A program made the translations under genes and the position numbers. Of a stretch of DNA of 29,572 nt, positions 1-7,348 are shown in pieces. The notes beneath the pieces were generated by a model that did no database searches, was not told the DNA's origin, and saw only the letters and a list, made by a program, of their open reading frames with translations. This stretch comes from Clostridiales bacterium (GTDB lineage: Bacteria > Bacillota > Clostridia > Oscillospirales > Oscillospiraceae), in NCBI GenBank assembly GCA_004555205.1, contig SFIY01000020.1, forward strand, positions 1 through 29,572, written 5' to 3'. Position 1 is the first letter of the stretch. Every line of letters begins with the position of its first letter.

Positions 1-105
1 CATTTGTGGACGACAGTGTGTGTAATGGTGTCCTTCCATTATACATCACTTGTCCAAAATGTACCCCCTCCGTGTCCAATTTAAGCTTACCACTTCATAA
101 TGACA
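1..105 (-). mobile_element. Probable terminal region of an IS21-like insertion sequence
   Basis: Read on the minus strand from 105, the sequence starts TGTCATTATG and carries two spaced copies of a TTGGACA word (80-72 and 57-51), then a TATAAT-like box (43-38) and an ATG at 3-1. Repeated TTGGACA-type words near a TG-starting tip resemble the ends of IS21-family elements, whose istA gene starts shortly inside. The ATG at the window edge may be that start, but only its start codon is visible and no good ribosome binding site precedes it. The family assignment is from memory of IS21 ends and is tentative. Confidence 0.4.
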
Positions 106-129
106 TTGCCCATCCGGGTGGTGTTTTTT
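103..129 (+). terminator. Weak terminator-like hairpin at the element boundary
   Basis: Bases 103-111 can pair with 116-124 (nine pairs, three of them G-U, four-base loop), followed by a run of T at 124-129. It overlaps the putative IS end. No plus-strand gene is visible upstream, so its role is unclear. Confidence 0.3.
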
Positions 130-161
130 ATGTTGGCGCATGCGCCACATTATTTTAATAT

Positions 162-191
162 TTTGGGAGGGGCATACCCTCCCCTCCCAAA
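162..191. repeat. 11-bp G/C-strand-biased inverted repeat
   Basis: TTTGGGAGGGG at 162-172 is the exact reverse complement of 181-191, with an 8-base loop. A 14-bp perfect palindrome (TGGCGCATGCGCCA) lies just upstream, around 133-146. No gene overlaps. These sit in the roughly 200 bases between the putative IS end and the terminator of the decarboxylase operon, which otherwise shows no coding signal. Confidence 0.6.
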
Positions 192-236
192 CCCTCCCCA
201 TGCAGGATGGGTGCTGTTCGGATGGACAGCCATGGC

Positions 237-262
237 CGTGACAGGTCAGCGTGACAGGTCAG
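237..262. repeat. 13-bp tandem duplication
   Basis: CGTGACAGGTCAG occurs twice in direct tandem (237-249 and 250-262) without mismatch, in non-coding DNA. It may be a replication slippage product or a scar of mobile-element activity. Confidence 0.6.
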
Positions 263-306
263 TTAAGCTCGCTTTTGCCCGCGATACTTGGCAGGCCGAT
301 AGTATC

Positions 307-345
307 TGAAAAAATAGGCCGTGTTTCTTTGAACACGGCCTATTT
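307..345 (-). terminator. Rho-independent terminator of the decarboxylase operon
   Basis: A perfect 14-bp stem (312-325 with 332-345, 6-base loop) gives a run of T on the minus strand (314 to about 309). It lies 19 bases past the stop of the last operon gene. Confidence 0.9.
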
Positions 346-363
346 ACCATTTATAAAACAGTC

Positions 364-1827
364 TTACAGGACTTTGCACTCCACATAGAGCTCGCGTACT
401 GCATTGGGGTCAGCGGTCTTGGCGGGGGCTGCAGCGGGTTTTTCAGCCTCTGCGTACTTCTCGGGATGATCGCGCTTGTCAATGAACTTGGGAGCCACCT
501 GGGGGAACAGCGCCAAGCTCAGAACATCCTCTTCGCTCCTGGCAATATCCTTGAACTCCTCCTTGTACTTCTCCAGTTCCGGTTCCAGCAGATCCGCGGG
601 ACGGCAGGTGATCACATCTTCCGGAGCGATACCGGCCTTAGCGCGGACCTCATTGTTGACCTCGCCGGGCAGGCTGCCGTATTCGCCGCGCAGCATGGCC
701 TTGGACTCCTTGGGGAAGACCTTATAGCGTTCACCCATAATGATGTTCATCACGGCCTGCGTGCCGACGATCTGGGAAGAGGGCGTGACCAGCGGGGGAT
801 AACCGAAGTCCTTGCGGACGCGGGGAATCTCGGCCAGTACATCGTAGTACTTGTCTTCCTTCTTGGCTTCCTTCAACTGGGAGATCAGGTTACTGAGCAT
901 GCCGCCGGGCACCTGATAGCGCAGGGTATTGGTATCAACACTCAGCACCTTGGGGTTCAGATTGCCGGCATCCGTCAGACGCTGAGCAACCTTGCGGAAA
1001 TGAACGGCGGCATCGGACATCTTATCCAGATCCAGACCGGTGTCACGAGGCGTACCCTTCAAGGTGGCGACCAAAGACTCGGTAGCGGGCTGAGAGGTAC
1101 CGTTTGCCAAGGGGGACAGAGCGGTATCCACAATATCCACGCCGGCATATGCGGCCATCAGCAGAACCATATCGCCGGTGCCGGTGGTATTGTGGGTGTG
1201 CAGATGAATGGGAACGGAGACGGTTTCCTTCAGCGCCTTGACCAGAGAATAGGCATCCATGGGCAGCAGCAGGTTCGCCATATCCTTGATGCAGATCGCA
1301 TCGGCGCCCATCTGCTCCAGCTCCTTCGCCAGTTTTACGAAGTGCGCTTCGTTGTGGATGGGGGAGATGGTGTAGGACAGCGTCGCCTCCACCTGACCGC
1401 CGTACTTCTTGGTGGACTTGATGGCCTGCTCCAGGTTACGGACATCGTTCAGCGCGTCAAAAATGCGGATGATGTCGATACCGTTCTCAATGGACTTGCG
1501 GCAGAAAGCGTCCACCACATCATCGGCGTAGTGCTTGTAGCCCAGGATGTTCTGGCCGCGGAAGAGCATCTGCAGCTTGGTGTTGGGCAGTCCCTTACGC
1601 AGGGTACGCAGACGCACCCAGGGATCTTCGTTCAGAAAGCGCATGCAGGCGTCAAATGTAGCACCGCCCCAGCACTCCAAAGAGTAGTAACCGATGGAAT
1701 CCAGCACTTCCAGAGCGGGCATCATGTCCTCGATGGTCATACGCGTGGCGGCCTGGGACTGGTGGGCATCACGCAGGATCGTATCGGTGATCAGCAGGGG
1801 TTTGTTAGACAAAAATTCCATAGACAT
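364..1827 (-). CDS. oadA: Oxaloacetate decarboxylase alpha / pyruvate carboxylase subunit B-type carboxyltransferase
   Basis: The 487-residue protein is the TIM-barrel carboxyltransferase that moves CO2 between oxaloacetate and biotin. It has the family signature ITDTILRDAHQS near the start, the active-site lysine segment CIKDMANLL and the metal-binding HLHTHNTTG histidines. It ends after a short Pro/Ala stretch and has no biotin domain; a separate carrier is encoded upstream in the operon. The ATG at 1827 follows AAGGAGG at 8 bases, and this ribosome binding site overlaps the stop codon of oadB, so the two genes are probably translationally coupled. With beta and gamma subunits alongside, a membrane Na+-pumping oxaloacetate decarboxylase is the best reading; another 2-oxoacid or acyl substrate cannot be excluded. 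Confidence 0.9.
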   Translation of the reverse strand: MSMEFLSNKPLLITDTILRDAHQSQAATRMTIEDMMPALEVLDSIGYYSLECWGGATFDACMRFLNEDPWVRLRTLRKGLPNTKLQMLFRGQNILGYKHYADDVVDAFCRKSIENGIDIIRIFDALNDVRNLEQAIKSTKKYGGQVEATLSYTISPIHNEAHFVKLAKELEQMGADAICIKDMANLLLPMDAYSLVKALKETVSVPIHLHTHNTTGTGDMVLLMAAYAGVDIVDTALSPLANGTSQPATESLVATLKGTPRDTGLDLDKMSDAAVHFRKVAQRLTDAGNLNPKVLSVDTNTLRYQVPGGMLSNLISQLKEAKKEDKYYDVLAEIPRVRKDFGYPPLVTPSSQIVGTQAVMNIIMGERYKVFPKESKAMLRGEYGSLPGEVNNEVRAKAGIAPEDVITCRPADLLEPELEKYKEEFKDIARSEEDVLSLALFPQVAPKFIDKRDHPEKYAEAEKPAAAPAKTADPNAVRELYVECKVL

Positions 1828-1840
1828 AGATGGTACCTCC

Positions 1841-3103
1841 TTAACCGAACAGGGAGATCAGCACGCCTGCGGCGATGGCAGAGCCGATAACGCCGGCCAC
1901 ATTGGGGCCCATAGCGTGCATCAACAGGAAGTTGCGGGGATTGGCCTCCTGACCGACCTTCTGCGACACGCGGGCGGCCATGGGAACGGCGGACACGCCG
2001 GCAGAACCGATCAGCGGGTTGATCTTTTCCTTCAGGAACAGGTTCATGAACTTGGCCAGCAGCACGCCGCCTGCCGTACCGAAACCGAAAGCAACAATAC
2101 CCATGCCCATAATCATCAGGGTCTTGGGGCTGAGGAAGGTAGCGCCGGTAGCGGTGCAGCCAACGGAAACGCCCAGGAAGATGGTGACAATGTTCATCAG
2201 CTCGTTCTGGGCAGCCTTGCTCAGACGCTCGGTGACGCCGCACTCCTTGAACAGGTTACCCAGCATCAGGCAGGCGATCAGGGGAGCGGCAGAGGGAACC
2301 AGCAGCGCCACAAAGATGGTGACAACGATGGGGAAAATGATCTTCTCGCGCTTGGAAACCTCGCGCAGAGGTCTCATAACGATTTGACGCTCCTTCTCGG
2401 TGGTCAGCAGCTTCATGATGGGCGGCTGGATCACGGGCACCAAGGCCATGTAAGAGTAAGCGGAGACAGCGATGGGACCCAGCAGCGCCGGAGCCAGCAT
2501 AGCGGTAACAAAGATAGCGGTAGGACCGTCGGCGCCGCCGATAATACCGATGGAGGCGGCCTCAGCGCCGGTAAACAGACCGCTCAGGCGGCAGCCCACA
2601 TAGGTCATGAAGATACCCAACTGGGCAGCAGCGCCCAGCAGCAGGCTCTTGGGGTTGGCGATCAGGGGACCGAAGTCGGTCATCGCACCGACGCCCAGGA
2701 AGATCAGGCAGGGATAGATACCCAGCTTGATACCAAGATACAGGATGTCAACCAGACCCACGGATACGCTCTGTCCCACGGATACAGCGGACAGGACGGC
2801 TTCGGAAACACCGGCGTTCGCCATCTGGGTCAGGAATTCCTGCGTAATGGGAGCGCCGCCGAACAGATCCCAGTGGACATGCCCACCGGCAAAGAGGATC
2901 TCGTGATACATCTCAGCGCCCGGCAGGTTCGTAATCAGCATACCGAAGGCGATAGGCACCAGCAGCAGCGGCTCGAACTTCTTCACGATGCCGAGGAACA
3001 GCAGCACGCACGCAATAGCGATCATCACCAGGCACTTCCAGTTATCGCCCTGCGCAAACAGGTAGAAACCGGTCTGGTGAATAAAATTCATAATAGCTTC
3101 CAT
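1841..3103 (-). CDS. oadB: Sodium-translocating decarboxylase beta subunit
   Basis: This 420-residue, strongly hydrophobic protein is the integral membrane subunit that decarboxylates carboxybiotin and couples the reaction to Na+ export. The family landmarks GAMTDFGPL and GGADGPTAIF, the latter with the aspartate implicated in Na+ movement, are intact. Length is normal for the OadB/MmdB/GcdB family, and the sequence alone does not separate these three. It lies between the biotin carrier gene (18 bases upstream) and the carboxyltransferase gene (13 bases downstream). The ATG at 3103 follows GGAGG in a good position. Confidence 0.93.
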   Translation of the reverse strand: MEAIMNFIHQTGFYLFAQGDNWKCLVMIAIACVLLFLGIVKKFEPLLLVPIAFGMLITNLPGAEMYHEILFAGGHVHWDLFGGAPITQEFLTQMANAGVSEAVLSAVSVGQSVSVGLVDILYLGIKLGIYPCLIFLGVGAMTDFGPLIANPKSLLLGAAAQLGIFMTYVGCRLSGLFTGAEAASIGIIGGADGPTAIFVTAMLAPALLGPIAVSAYSYMALVPVIQPPIMKLLTTEKERQIVMRPLREVSKREKIIFPIVVTIFVALLVPSAAPLIACLMLGNLFKECGVTERLSKAAQNELMNIVTIFLGVSVGCTATGATFLSPKTLMIMGMGIVAFGFGTAGGVLLAKFMNLFLKEKINPLIGSAGVSAVPMAARVSQKVGQEANPRNFLLMHAMGPNVAGVIGSAIAAGVLISLFG

Positions 3104-3121
3104 GCAATATCCTCCGATCCG

Positions 3122-3475
3122 TTACTGGATCACACACAGCAGGGCGCCGGACTCCACGGAAGCACCCTTGCTCACGCTGACGGAAGCAACCTTACCGTCA
3201 CAGGGGCACATAATCTCGTTTTCCATCTTCATGGCTTCCAGAACCATCAGGACCTGACCGGCCTTCACGCTGTCGCCATCCTTCACATTGACAGCCAGAA
3301 TGTTGCCGGGCATGGGAGCGACGACCTGCTCACCGCCGGCGGGAGCGGCAGCAACAGGGGCAGCAGGCGCAGCGGCAGGTGCGGAAACAGGAGCGGCGGC
3401 AACAGCGCTGCCGGAAATGTCCTCCAGCTCAACCTCGTATACGGTACCGTTTACATTCACTCTATATTTCTTCAT
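3122..3475 (-). CDS. Biotin carrier protein of the sodium-pump decarboxylase
   Basis: This 117-residue protein has an N-terminal strand region, a Pro/Ala-rich flexible linker (about residues 25-45) and a C-terminal biotinyl domain. The biotin-accepting lysine is in VLEAMKMENEI. It carries the carboxyl group from the carboxyltransferase to the membrane beta subunit. In classical OadA this domain is the C-terminus of the alpha subunit; here it is a free protein, as in methylmalonyl-CoA (MmdC) and glutaconyl-CoA (GcdC) decarboxylases. The gene sits between the gamma and beta subunit genes. Confidence 0.9.
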   Translation of the reverse strand: MKKYRVNVNGTVYEVELEDISGSAVAAAPVSAPAAAPAAPVAAAPAGGEQVVAPMPGNILAVNVKDGDSVKAGQVLMVLEAMKMENEIMCPCDGKVASVSVSKGASVESGALLCVIQ

Positions 3476-3493
3476 GATGATATCCTCCTCAGA

Positions 3494-3760
3494 TTATACT
3501 TTTTTAATAGATGTGATGCGAATGGCGGAAATGTCTTCCCCCATGTCCTCAGCGATAGCGGCAGAGACGGCAGCAATAAGGGCGCCCTTATCAGCGATCT
3601 CGACCCGGGGCACAGCGACAGGTGCGGCAGCGGCTTCTTTTTTCTCCGTCTTGCGGCAGAAAAAGCTCATCAGAGAAACCAGCAGAATAATGCAGATCAA
3701 ACCGACAAACACCGTTCCGACACCCATCAGACACACAAAAAGATTGGAATAGTCCGGCAT
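3494..3760 (-). CDS. oadG: OadG-family gamma subunit of the sodium-pump decarboxylase
   Basis: This 88-residue protein has one N-terminal membrane helix (about residues 8-32), a charged KKE-rich stretch and a small C-terminal domain ending in KKV, the usual plan of OadG/MmdD small subunits that assemble the complex at the membrane. I chose the ATG at 3760 rather than a longer start at 3901: GGGAGGG lies at the right spacing before 3760, and the promoter found at 3798-3826 would lie inside the longer reading. It is the first gene of the operon. Confidence 0.82.
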   Translation of the reverse strand: MPDYSNLFVCLMGVGTVFVGLICIILLVSLMSFFCRKTEKKEAAAAPVAVPRVEIADKGALIAAVSAAIAEDMGEDISAIRITSIKKV

Positions 3761-3797
3761 GTTTTCGAATCCCTCCCAGATTAAAAATTTTAACTGC

Positions 3798-3826
3798 ATT
3801 GTACCAAACATTGGGACATAATGCAA
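3798..3826 (-). promoter_or_regulatory. Sigma-A promoter of the decarboxylase operon
   Basis: On the minus strand, TTGCAT (3826-3821) and TACAAT (3803-3798) are 17 bases apart. The start would lie about 30 bases before the oadG ATG. Confidence 0.75.
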
Positions 3827-3936
3827 CTGTTTTGCTGCAATTATCAAAACTTTTGACAGACTTACTAAAAAATTTTTAGGTACTTTTGTTATTTCGCACA
3901 ATCAAATCATTTGTGCTTTTTTCTGCGGCGTAAATG

Positions 3937-3945
3937 TGGTAAGAT
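3937..3945 (+). promoter_or_regulatory. Probable extended -10 promoter of mntP
   Basis: TGGTAAGAT fits an extended -10 (TGn plus TAAGAT), about 49 bases before the mntP start. No convincing -35 is visible. I looked for a yybP-ykoY-type manganese riboswitch here and saw none; the leader is too short. Confidence 0.45.
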
Positions 3946-3993
3946 ATATCCTGCTTTTACAGCATATGTGGATGAGAAAGTGAGGGCTGACAG

Positions 3994-4563
3994 ATGACGT
4001 CAGTTGAGATTTTTTTAATAGGTATCGCGCTGTCCATGGATGCCTTTGCCGTAGCTGTCTGCAAAGGGTTGGCCATGCCGGAGATCAACTATAAGCATAC
4101 GGTGTGGATCGCGCTGTATTTCGGCATCTTTCAGGCGCTGATGCCGCTGATCGGATGGTTCCTCGGTTCACAGTTTGCCCAATATATCACGAAATTTACA
4201 CCATGGATCGCCTTTTTGCTTCTGGCCTATATCGGCGGCAACATGATTCGTGAGAGTTTTTCCAAAGACGAAGCGGAAGAGGAAAAAACGGGCATCAGTC
4301 ACAAGGAGCTGCTGCTTCTGGCGCTGGCCACCAGTATTGATGCGCTGGCCGTCGGCGTGACATTTTCCTTTGTGGAGCTGGCCCTGTCCATTGGCCTGAC
4401 GGTGGCGGTCATTGGCTGCACCACCTTTGCGCTGTCCTTCGGCGGTGTATGTATCGGCAATCTTTTCGGCGCAAAATATAAAAACCGCGCCGAGTTTGTA
4501 GGCGGCGCGATCTTAATTCTGATCGGTATCAAAATTTTACTGGAGCATTTCGGCATTTTGTAA
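3994..4563 (+). CDS. mntP: MntP-family manganese efflux pump
   Basis: The 189-residue protein has six predicted membrane helices in two related halves. The two halves carry matching motifs, SMDAFAVAVCKGL near residue 16 and SIDALAVGVTF near residue 114, typical of MntP (formerly DUF204/YebN). Known members export Mn2+. Length is full and the start follows GAGGG. It is transcribed alone, divergent from the decarboxylase operon and closed by a terminator. Confidence 0.88.
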   Translation: MTSVEIFLIGIALSMDAFAVAVCKGLAMPEINYKHTVWIALYFGIFQALMPLIGWFLGSQFAQYITKFTPWIAFLLLAYIGGNMIRESFSKDEAEEEKTGISHKELLLLALATSIDALAVGVTFSFVELALSIGLTVAVIGCTTFALSFGGVCIGNLFGAKYKNRAEFVGGAILILIGIKILLEHFGIL

Positions 4564-4574
4564 GAAATGATGCG

Positions 4575-4610
4575 AAAGAGGGAGCAGTCAACGGACAGCT
4601 TCCTCTTTTT
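4575..4610 (+). terminator. Terminator after mntP
   Basis: An 11-bp stem (4575-4585 with 4598-4608, one G-U pair) with a small inner GTC/GAC pairing, followed by TTTTT. Confidence 0.8.
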
Positions 4611-4659
4611 GTTCTGTTCCGGCAGATAGGCTCATATAGTAACCGCGAGGTGATGGGGC

Positions 4660-5619
4660 TTGTCTTTGCTTTGTGAAATAACCTGCGCGGTGGCACTGTT
4701 TATCTTCGGCATCTCCCTGCTGGGCGACGGCCTGAGCCGTGCCGCAGGCGGACGCATGGAACGCGCGCTGCGCCGTATGACCGACAGCCGCCTGCGGGGC
4801 TTTCTGACAGGTACTGCCGTAACGGCGGTGGTGCAGTCCTCCACGGCGGTCAGTGTGCTGACAGCCGAGCTGGCCGAGAGCGGTATTCTGACTTTGCGAT
4901 GCACGATTCCCGTGCTGATCGGCGCCAATGTGGGTACGACCGCTACGGCGTGGCTGCTGTATGCCGCCCAGGATATGCCTTATACCGCCGTCTTCTCGGC
5001 TTTGTTGGCACTGGCGGGCGTCGTACTCTGCTTCATGCCAAAACGCCGCCACTGGGGCAGCGTCTTGCTGGGACTGCTGATTCTTCTGACCGGCATGAAA
5101 GCCATTACGGCGGCAGCGCAGCCCCTGACGCAAACCGTGTTCGTCCGGCGCCTGTTTGCCGCGGCGCAGCATCCGTTCTGGGGCCTGATCGGCGGCATCT
5201 TGCTGACGGTGCTGGTGCAGAGCTCCAGCGTTTCGGTGGGCCTTCTGCAGGCGCTGTCAGTAGGGGGACAGGTGAGCTATGCCATGGCGATCCCCGTGGT
5301 GCTGGGGGAGAACATCGGCACCTGTCTGACGGTATTTCTGGCCGCGTTGGGCGGCAAGCGCCGGGCCGGGCAGGCCACATGGGCCCATTTGCTGTTCAAT
5401 ATCATAGGCGCAGCCGTTGCCCTGCTTGCGCTGGTCATTGCCGAGTTGTCCGGCTTTACGGAAATGCTGGCAAATCAAGCGGGATTTATGGGCATCGCCG
5501 TGATCCATACGGTATTTAACTTAATAGGTGCGGCGGTATTTTTGCCGCTCAACGAGCCGTTTGCCGCACTGATCGAGCGCCTTACTGCCCGTCCATGGAA
5601 CGGATCAGCCAGTCGGTGA
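4660..5619 (+). CDS. Na/Pi cotransporter family protein, short form
   Basis: The 319-residue membrane protein has two inverted Na/Pi-cotransporter repeats, each with the signature QSS (VVQSSTAVSV near residue 58; LVQSSSVSVGL near residue 187) and an N-V/I-GT segment (GANVGTTATA, GENIGTCLT). The start is TTG at 4660: GAGGTGAT, an eight-base match to the 16S rRNA tail, lies 5 bases upstream, and the nearby ATG at 4653 leads into an early stop. Many Firmicutes homologues are about 540 residues because of a C-terminal PhoU-like domain, which is absent here. The last 38 bases overlap the convergent Nudix gene. The ion carried is inferred from the family. Confidence 0.8.
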   Translation: MSLLCEITCAVALFIFGISLLGDGLSRAAGGRMERALRRMTDSRLRGFLTGTAVTAVVQSSTAVSVLTAELAESGILTLRCTIPVLIGANVGTTATAWLLYAAQDMPYTAVFSALLALAGVVLCFMPKRRHWGSVLLGLLILLTGMKAITAAAQPLTQTVFVRRLFAAAQHPFWGLIGGILLTVLVQSSSVSVGLLQALSVGGQVSYAMAIPVVLGENIGTCLTVFLAALGGKRRAGQATWAHLLFNIIGAAVALLALVIAELSGFTEMLANQAGFMGIAVIHTVFNLIGAAVFLPLNEPFAALIERLTARPWNGSASR

Positions 5620-6199
5620 TGCGCGCGGTCAAGCCCCATAGGGGATAGGGCAGACCGTGATAGACGGGGATATCCATCTGACCGGGCAGCCAGGTGTAGT
5701 TGGGCGGCGTCTGCACCTCATCGTAGGGAAATGCGTCGTCCACCTGGGGATGCAGGGCATAGTGATAGCGGGTGGGCGGATGCGCCTGCAGGTAGCGAAG
5801 CGGTACCAAAAAGGTGTCGGCTACTTCCGCCTCGCTGCGCTTGATGGTATCCAGCGCACTTTCCTCTATGCGGGCCAGCACAGGAAACATCAGGCCCTCT
5901 GAACGCAGATAGATAAAGTCCAACTGTCCCAGAATTTCAATGGCCTCTGAGGAGATCCCCAGTTCCTCGTAGGTTTCGCGCAGCGCGCAGTCCACAGGAG
6001 ATTCGCCGTCTTCCATTCGTCCGCCCGGAAAGCACACCTCGCCTGTGTGGTGGCGCAGTCCGGCAGAGCGCACTTCGTAGAGCAAATATAACCCATCCTC
6101 TTTTTCCACCAGCGGTACCAGTACGGCATAGAGGCCCTTTGCCTCCTGCAAGGTAGGCCGGTGGCTACCGAATTGATTGCGGAAATCCTGTATGTTCAT
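5582..6199 (-). CDS. Nudix hydrolase, probable CoA pyrophosphatase (NudL-like)
   Basis: The 205-residue protein has a complete Nudix box at residues 60-82: G60, E66, R74-E75, E78-E79 and G81 are all in register. It is preceded by VRSAGLRHHTGEVCFPGG, which fits the CoA-pyrophosphatase signature that distinguishes NudL-type enzymes. These split CoA or acyl-CoA to phosphopantetheine and 3',5'-ADP. GAGGTGAA precedes the ATG. Its 3' end overlaps the convergent transporter gene. Confidence 0.82.
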   Translation of the reverse strand: MNIQDFRNQFGSHRPTLQEAKGLYAVLVPLVEKEDGLYLLYEVRSAGLRHHTGEVCFPGGRMEDGESPVDCALRETYEELGISSEAIEILGQLDFIYLRSEGLMFPVLARIEESALDTIKRSEAEVADTFLVPLRYLQAHPPTRYHYALHPQVDDAFPYDEVQTPPNYTWLPGQMDIPVYHGLPYPLWGLTARITDWLIRSMDGQ

Positions 6200-6222
6200 A
6201 ACCGTTCACCTCATTTGTCTGT

Positions 6223-6231
6223 AGTATACCA
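6223..6231 (-). promoter_or_regulatory. Probable extended -10 promoter of the Nudix gene
   Basis: On the minus strand, TGGTATACT lies 24-32 bases before the ATG. No clear -35 is visible. Confidence 0.45.
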
Positions 6232-6251
6232 TAAAACGCCGCAAAGGGAAC

Positions 6252-6286
6252 AAAAAATTGCCTTGAGGACAATCAAGGCAATTTTT
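6252..6286 (-). terminator. Terminator of the three-gene polyproline operon
   Basis: A perfect 14-bp stem (6253-6266 with 6273-6286, 6-base loop) whose A-rich side gives a T run on the minus strand. It overlaps the stop codon of the last gene. Confidence 0.85.
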
Positions 6287-6587
6287 ACAGAATCAGTAAA
6301 AGCCCGATAGCGATCAGCAGTTCCTCGTCTGCCTCTTCCTTAAAGAGGAAAAACAGGATCAGCAGCAGCAGTAAGTCGCCCGAGTCCACATCCCCCAGAT
6401 GCAGCTTGCCTAACAGACGGTCTAAAAACCGCGATTCCGGTATTTTTTCCTGCTTTGGCGGCTGCCGCGGCGGCTGCGGCGGGGGAGGAGGCGGCGGTGG
6501 AGGAGGTGCCGCATGATGTTTTGGGGCGTCCTGCTGTGCTACGCGGGAGTAGGCCCCGTTGTCGTTGCGGATATAGCGGTTATACAT
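6285..6587 (-). CDS. Small protein with a ten-proline run and an acidic/hydrophobic C-terminus
   Basis: I do not recognise this 100-residue protein. It has a basic/polar N-terminus with many Tyr and Asn, then ten consecutive prolines (residues 28-37) followed by PP repeats, a basic segment, and a C-terminal half dominated by Leu/Ile with acidic residues (GDLLLLLILFFLFK, EEADEELLIAIGLLLIL). The C-terminus could be one or two membrane-associated helices. The ATG follows GGGAGG. It is the last of three closely spaced small genes. The style recalls small sporulation proteins, but that is inference from context only. Confidence 0.65.
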   Translation of the reverse strand: MYNRYIRNDNGAYSRVAQQDAPKHHAAPPPPPPPPPPQPPRQPPKQEKIPESRFLDRLLGKLHLGDVDSGDLLLLLILFFLFKEEADEELLIAIGLLLIL

Positions 6588-6590
6588 GTA

Positions 6591-6974
6591 TCAGACCTCC
6601 CACTCCGACAGGAATTTTTTGCCCAAATGGATCAGCCTTGCCAACTTGGCCGCGCGCTCGATTTTATCCTGCTTTTCTGCCTTCAAAAAGGGACGCAGCG
6701 CGTATAAAAGCTGGGTGGTGTTGCTGTTGGATTGGGTGTATTCCTGTATCAGCGGCAAAAATCGGCCGATCAGTTTGGGGTCCATTCCGCCGAGGAACGA
6801 TGTGTCAAAGGACGGCTGCGGCGGCTGCGGCGGCGGGGGAGGCGGCGGAGACGCGGAGGCAGGCTGTGAAGCGCCGCCGAATGTACCTGAAAGCTGCTGA
6901 GCAAGCTGCATCACCTGCGCCATGCTGTTGGGGTCTGACAGCAGCGCATTGAGTTTTTCATCCAGTTCCGACAC
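6591..6974 (-). CDS. Small protein with a seven-proline linker
   Basis: I do not recognise this 127-residue protein. The N-terminal helical part (residues 1-33, MSELDEKLNALLSDPNSMAQ region) is joined by a Ser/Ala stretch and seven consecutive prolines plus PP repeats (about residues 44-53) to a helical, basic C-terminal domain rich in Lys, Arg and Leu. The start is GTG at 6974, with AAAGGAGG 7 bases upstream. It ends 3 bases before the next gene, so the two are co-transcribed. The two polyproline proteins share the linker style but not clear sequence similarity elsewhere. Confidence 0.65.
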   Translation of the reverse strand: MSELDEKLNALLSDPNSMAQVMQLAQQLSGTFGGASQPASASPPPPPPPQPPQPSFDTSFLGGMDPKLIGRFLPLIQEYTQSNSNTTQLLYALRPFLKAEKQDKIERAAKLARLIHLGKKFLSEWEV

Positions 6975-6992
6975 ACTGCTGCCTCCTTTCCG

Positions 6993-7244
6993 TTATTTCT
7001 GCAGGCTTTCCCCGATACGCTGTACCAGGGCAGCACCCTCCGGACTGCTCATGACATTTTTCAGCATCTGCACCATGTCGGCGGTGTTGCCGCCGGCAGC
7101 CTGTACGGCAGCGCGGTTCAAACTGACGCCGTGATCTCCGCCGGAGAGCATCTGCATCAGCCTTTGCCCGTCCTGTGACTGCATAATGCTCTGCAGTGCC
7201 GCCGGATTCTTTTTCAGCTTCTGTACCAGTTCGACCTGATCCAT
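6993..7244 (-). CDS. Small helical protein of unknown function, first gene of a three-gene operon
   Basis: This 83-residue protein starts MDQVELVQKLKKNPAAL and is mostly helical, with Gln, Met and Gly repeats but no recognisable catalytic motif. The N-terminus of the next protein (LLSDPNSMAQVMQLAQQL) has a similar pattern of short helix and residue spacing, so the two may be distantly related; this is a weak visual impression. I chose the ATG at 7244, which has AGAGGA at good spacing, over longer in-frame starts that would cross the promoter-like element and nth terminator. Confidence 0.65.
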   Translation of the reverse strand: MDQVELVQKLKKNPAALQSIMQSQDGQRLMQMLSGGDHGVSLNRAAVQAAGGNTADMVQMLKNVMSSPEGAALVQRIGESLQK

Positions 7245-7279
7245 AAAATGATCCTCTCCCTTATTTGATTTCATAGGGC

Positions 7280-7287
7280 AGTATATG
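7280..7287 (-). promoter_or_regulatory. Possible sporulation-type -10 element
   Basis: On the minus strand, CATATACT lies about 36 bases before the 7244 start. It resembles the CATA-n3-T -10 of mother-cell sigma factors E and K. The -35 region is ambiguous: an AC 16-17 bases upstream falls in the nth terminator. Suggestive only. Confidence 0.35.
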
Positions 7288-7297
7288 ACCGTCACAT

Positions 7298-7331
7298 AAA
7301 AAAAGTGCCTGTCTGCCGACAGACACTTTTT
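7298..7331 (-). terminator. Terminator after nth
   Basis: A stem of 8 + 5 bp with one mismatch (7300-7313 with 7318-7331, loop 7314-7317) gives a T run on the minus strand. It separates nth from the small-gene operon. Confidence 0.8.
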
Positions 7332-7348
7332 CTTATGTAGAGAGATCA

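Noticed and set aside
100..309. 69-codon open frame on the plus strand near the left end
   Set aside because: It has no ribosome binding site and crosses palindromes and a tandem repeat; the composition is not protein-like.
466..1890. Long plus-strand open frame opposite oadA
   Set aside because: It is an antisense shadow of a clear OadA gene; codon bias of the real gene keeps the other strand open.
1694..3784. 696-codon plus-strand frame rich in Gly, His and Gln
   Set aside because: It lies antisense to oadB, the biotin carrier and oadG, and its low-complexity composition is typical of a shadow frame.
3946..3993. Manganese riboswitch (yybP-ykoY) before mntP
   Set aside because: Only about 45 bases lie between the likely transcription start and the gene, too few, and no paired helices are visible.
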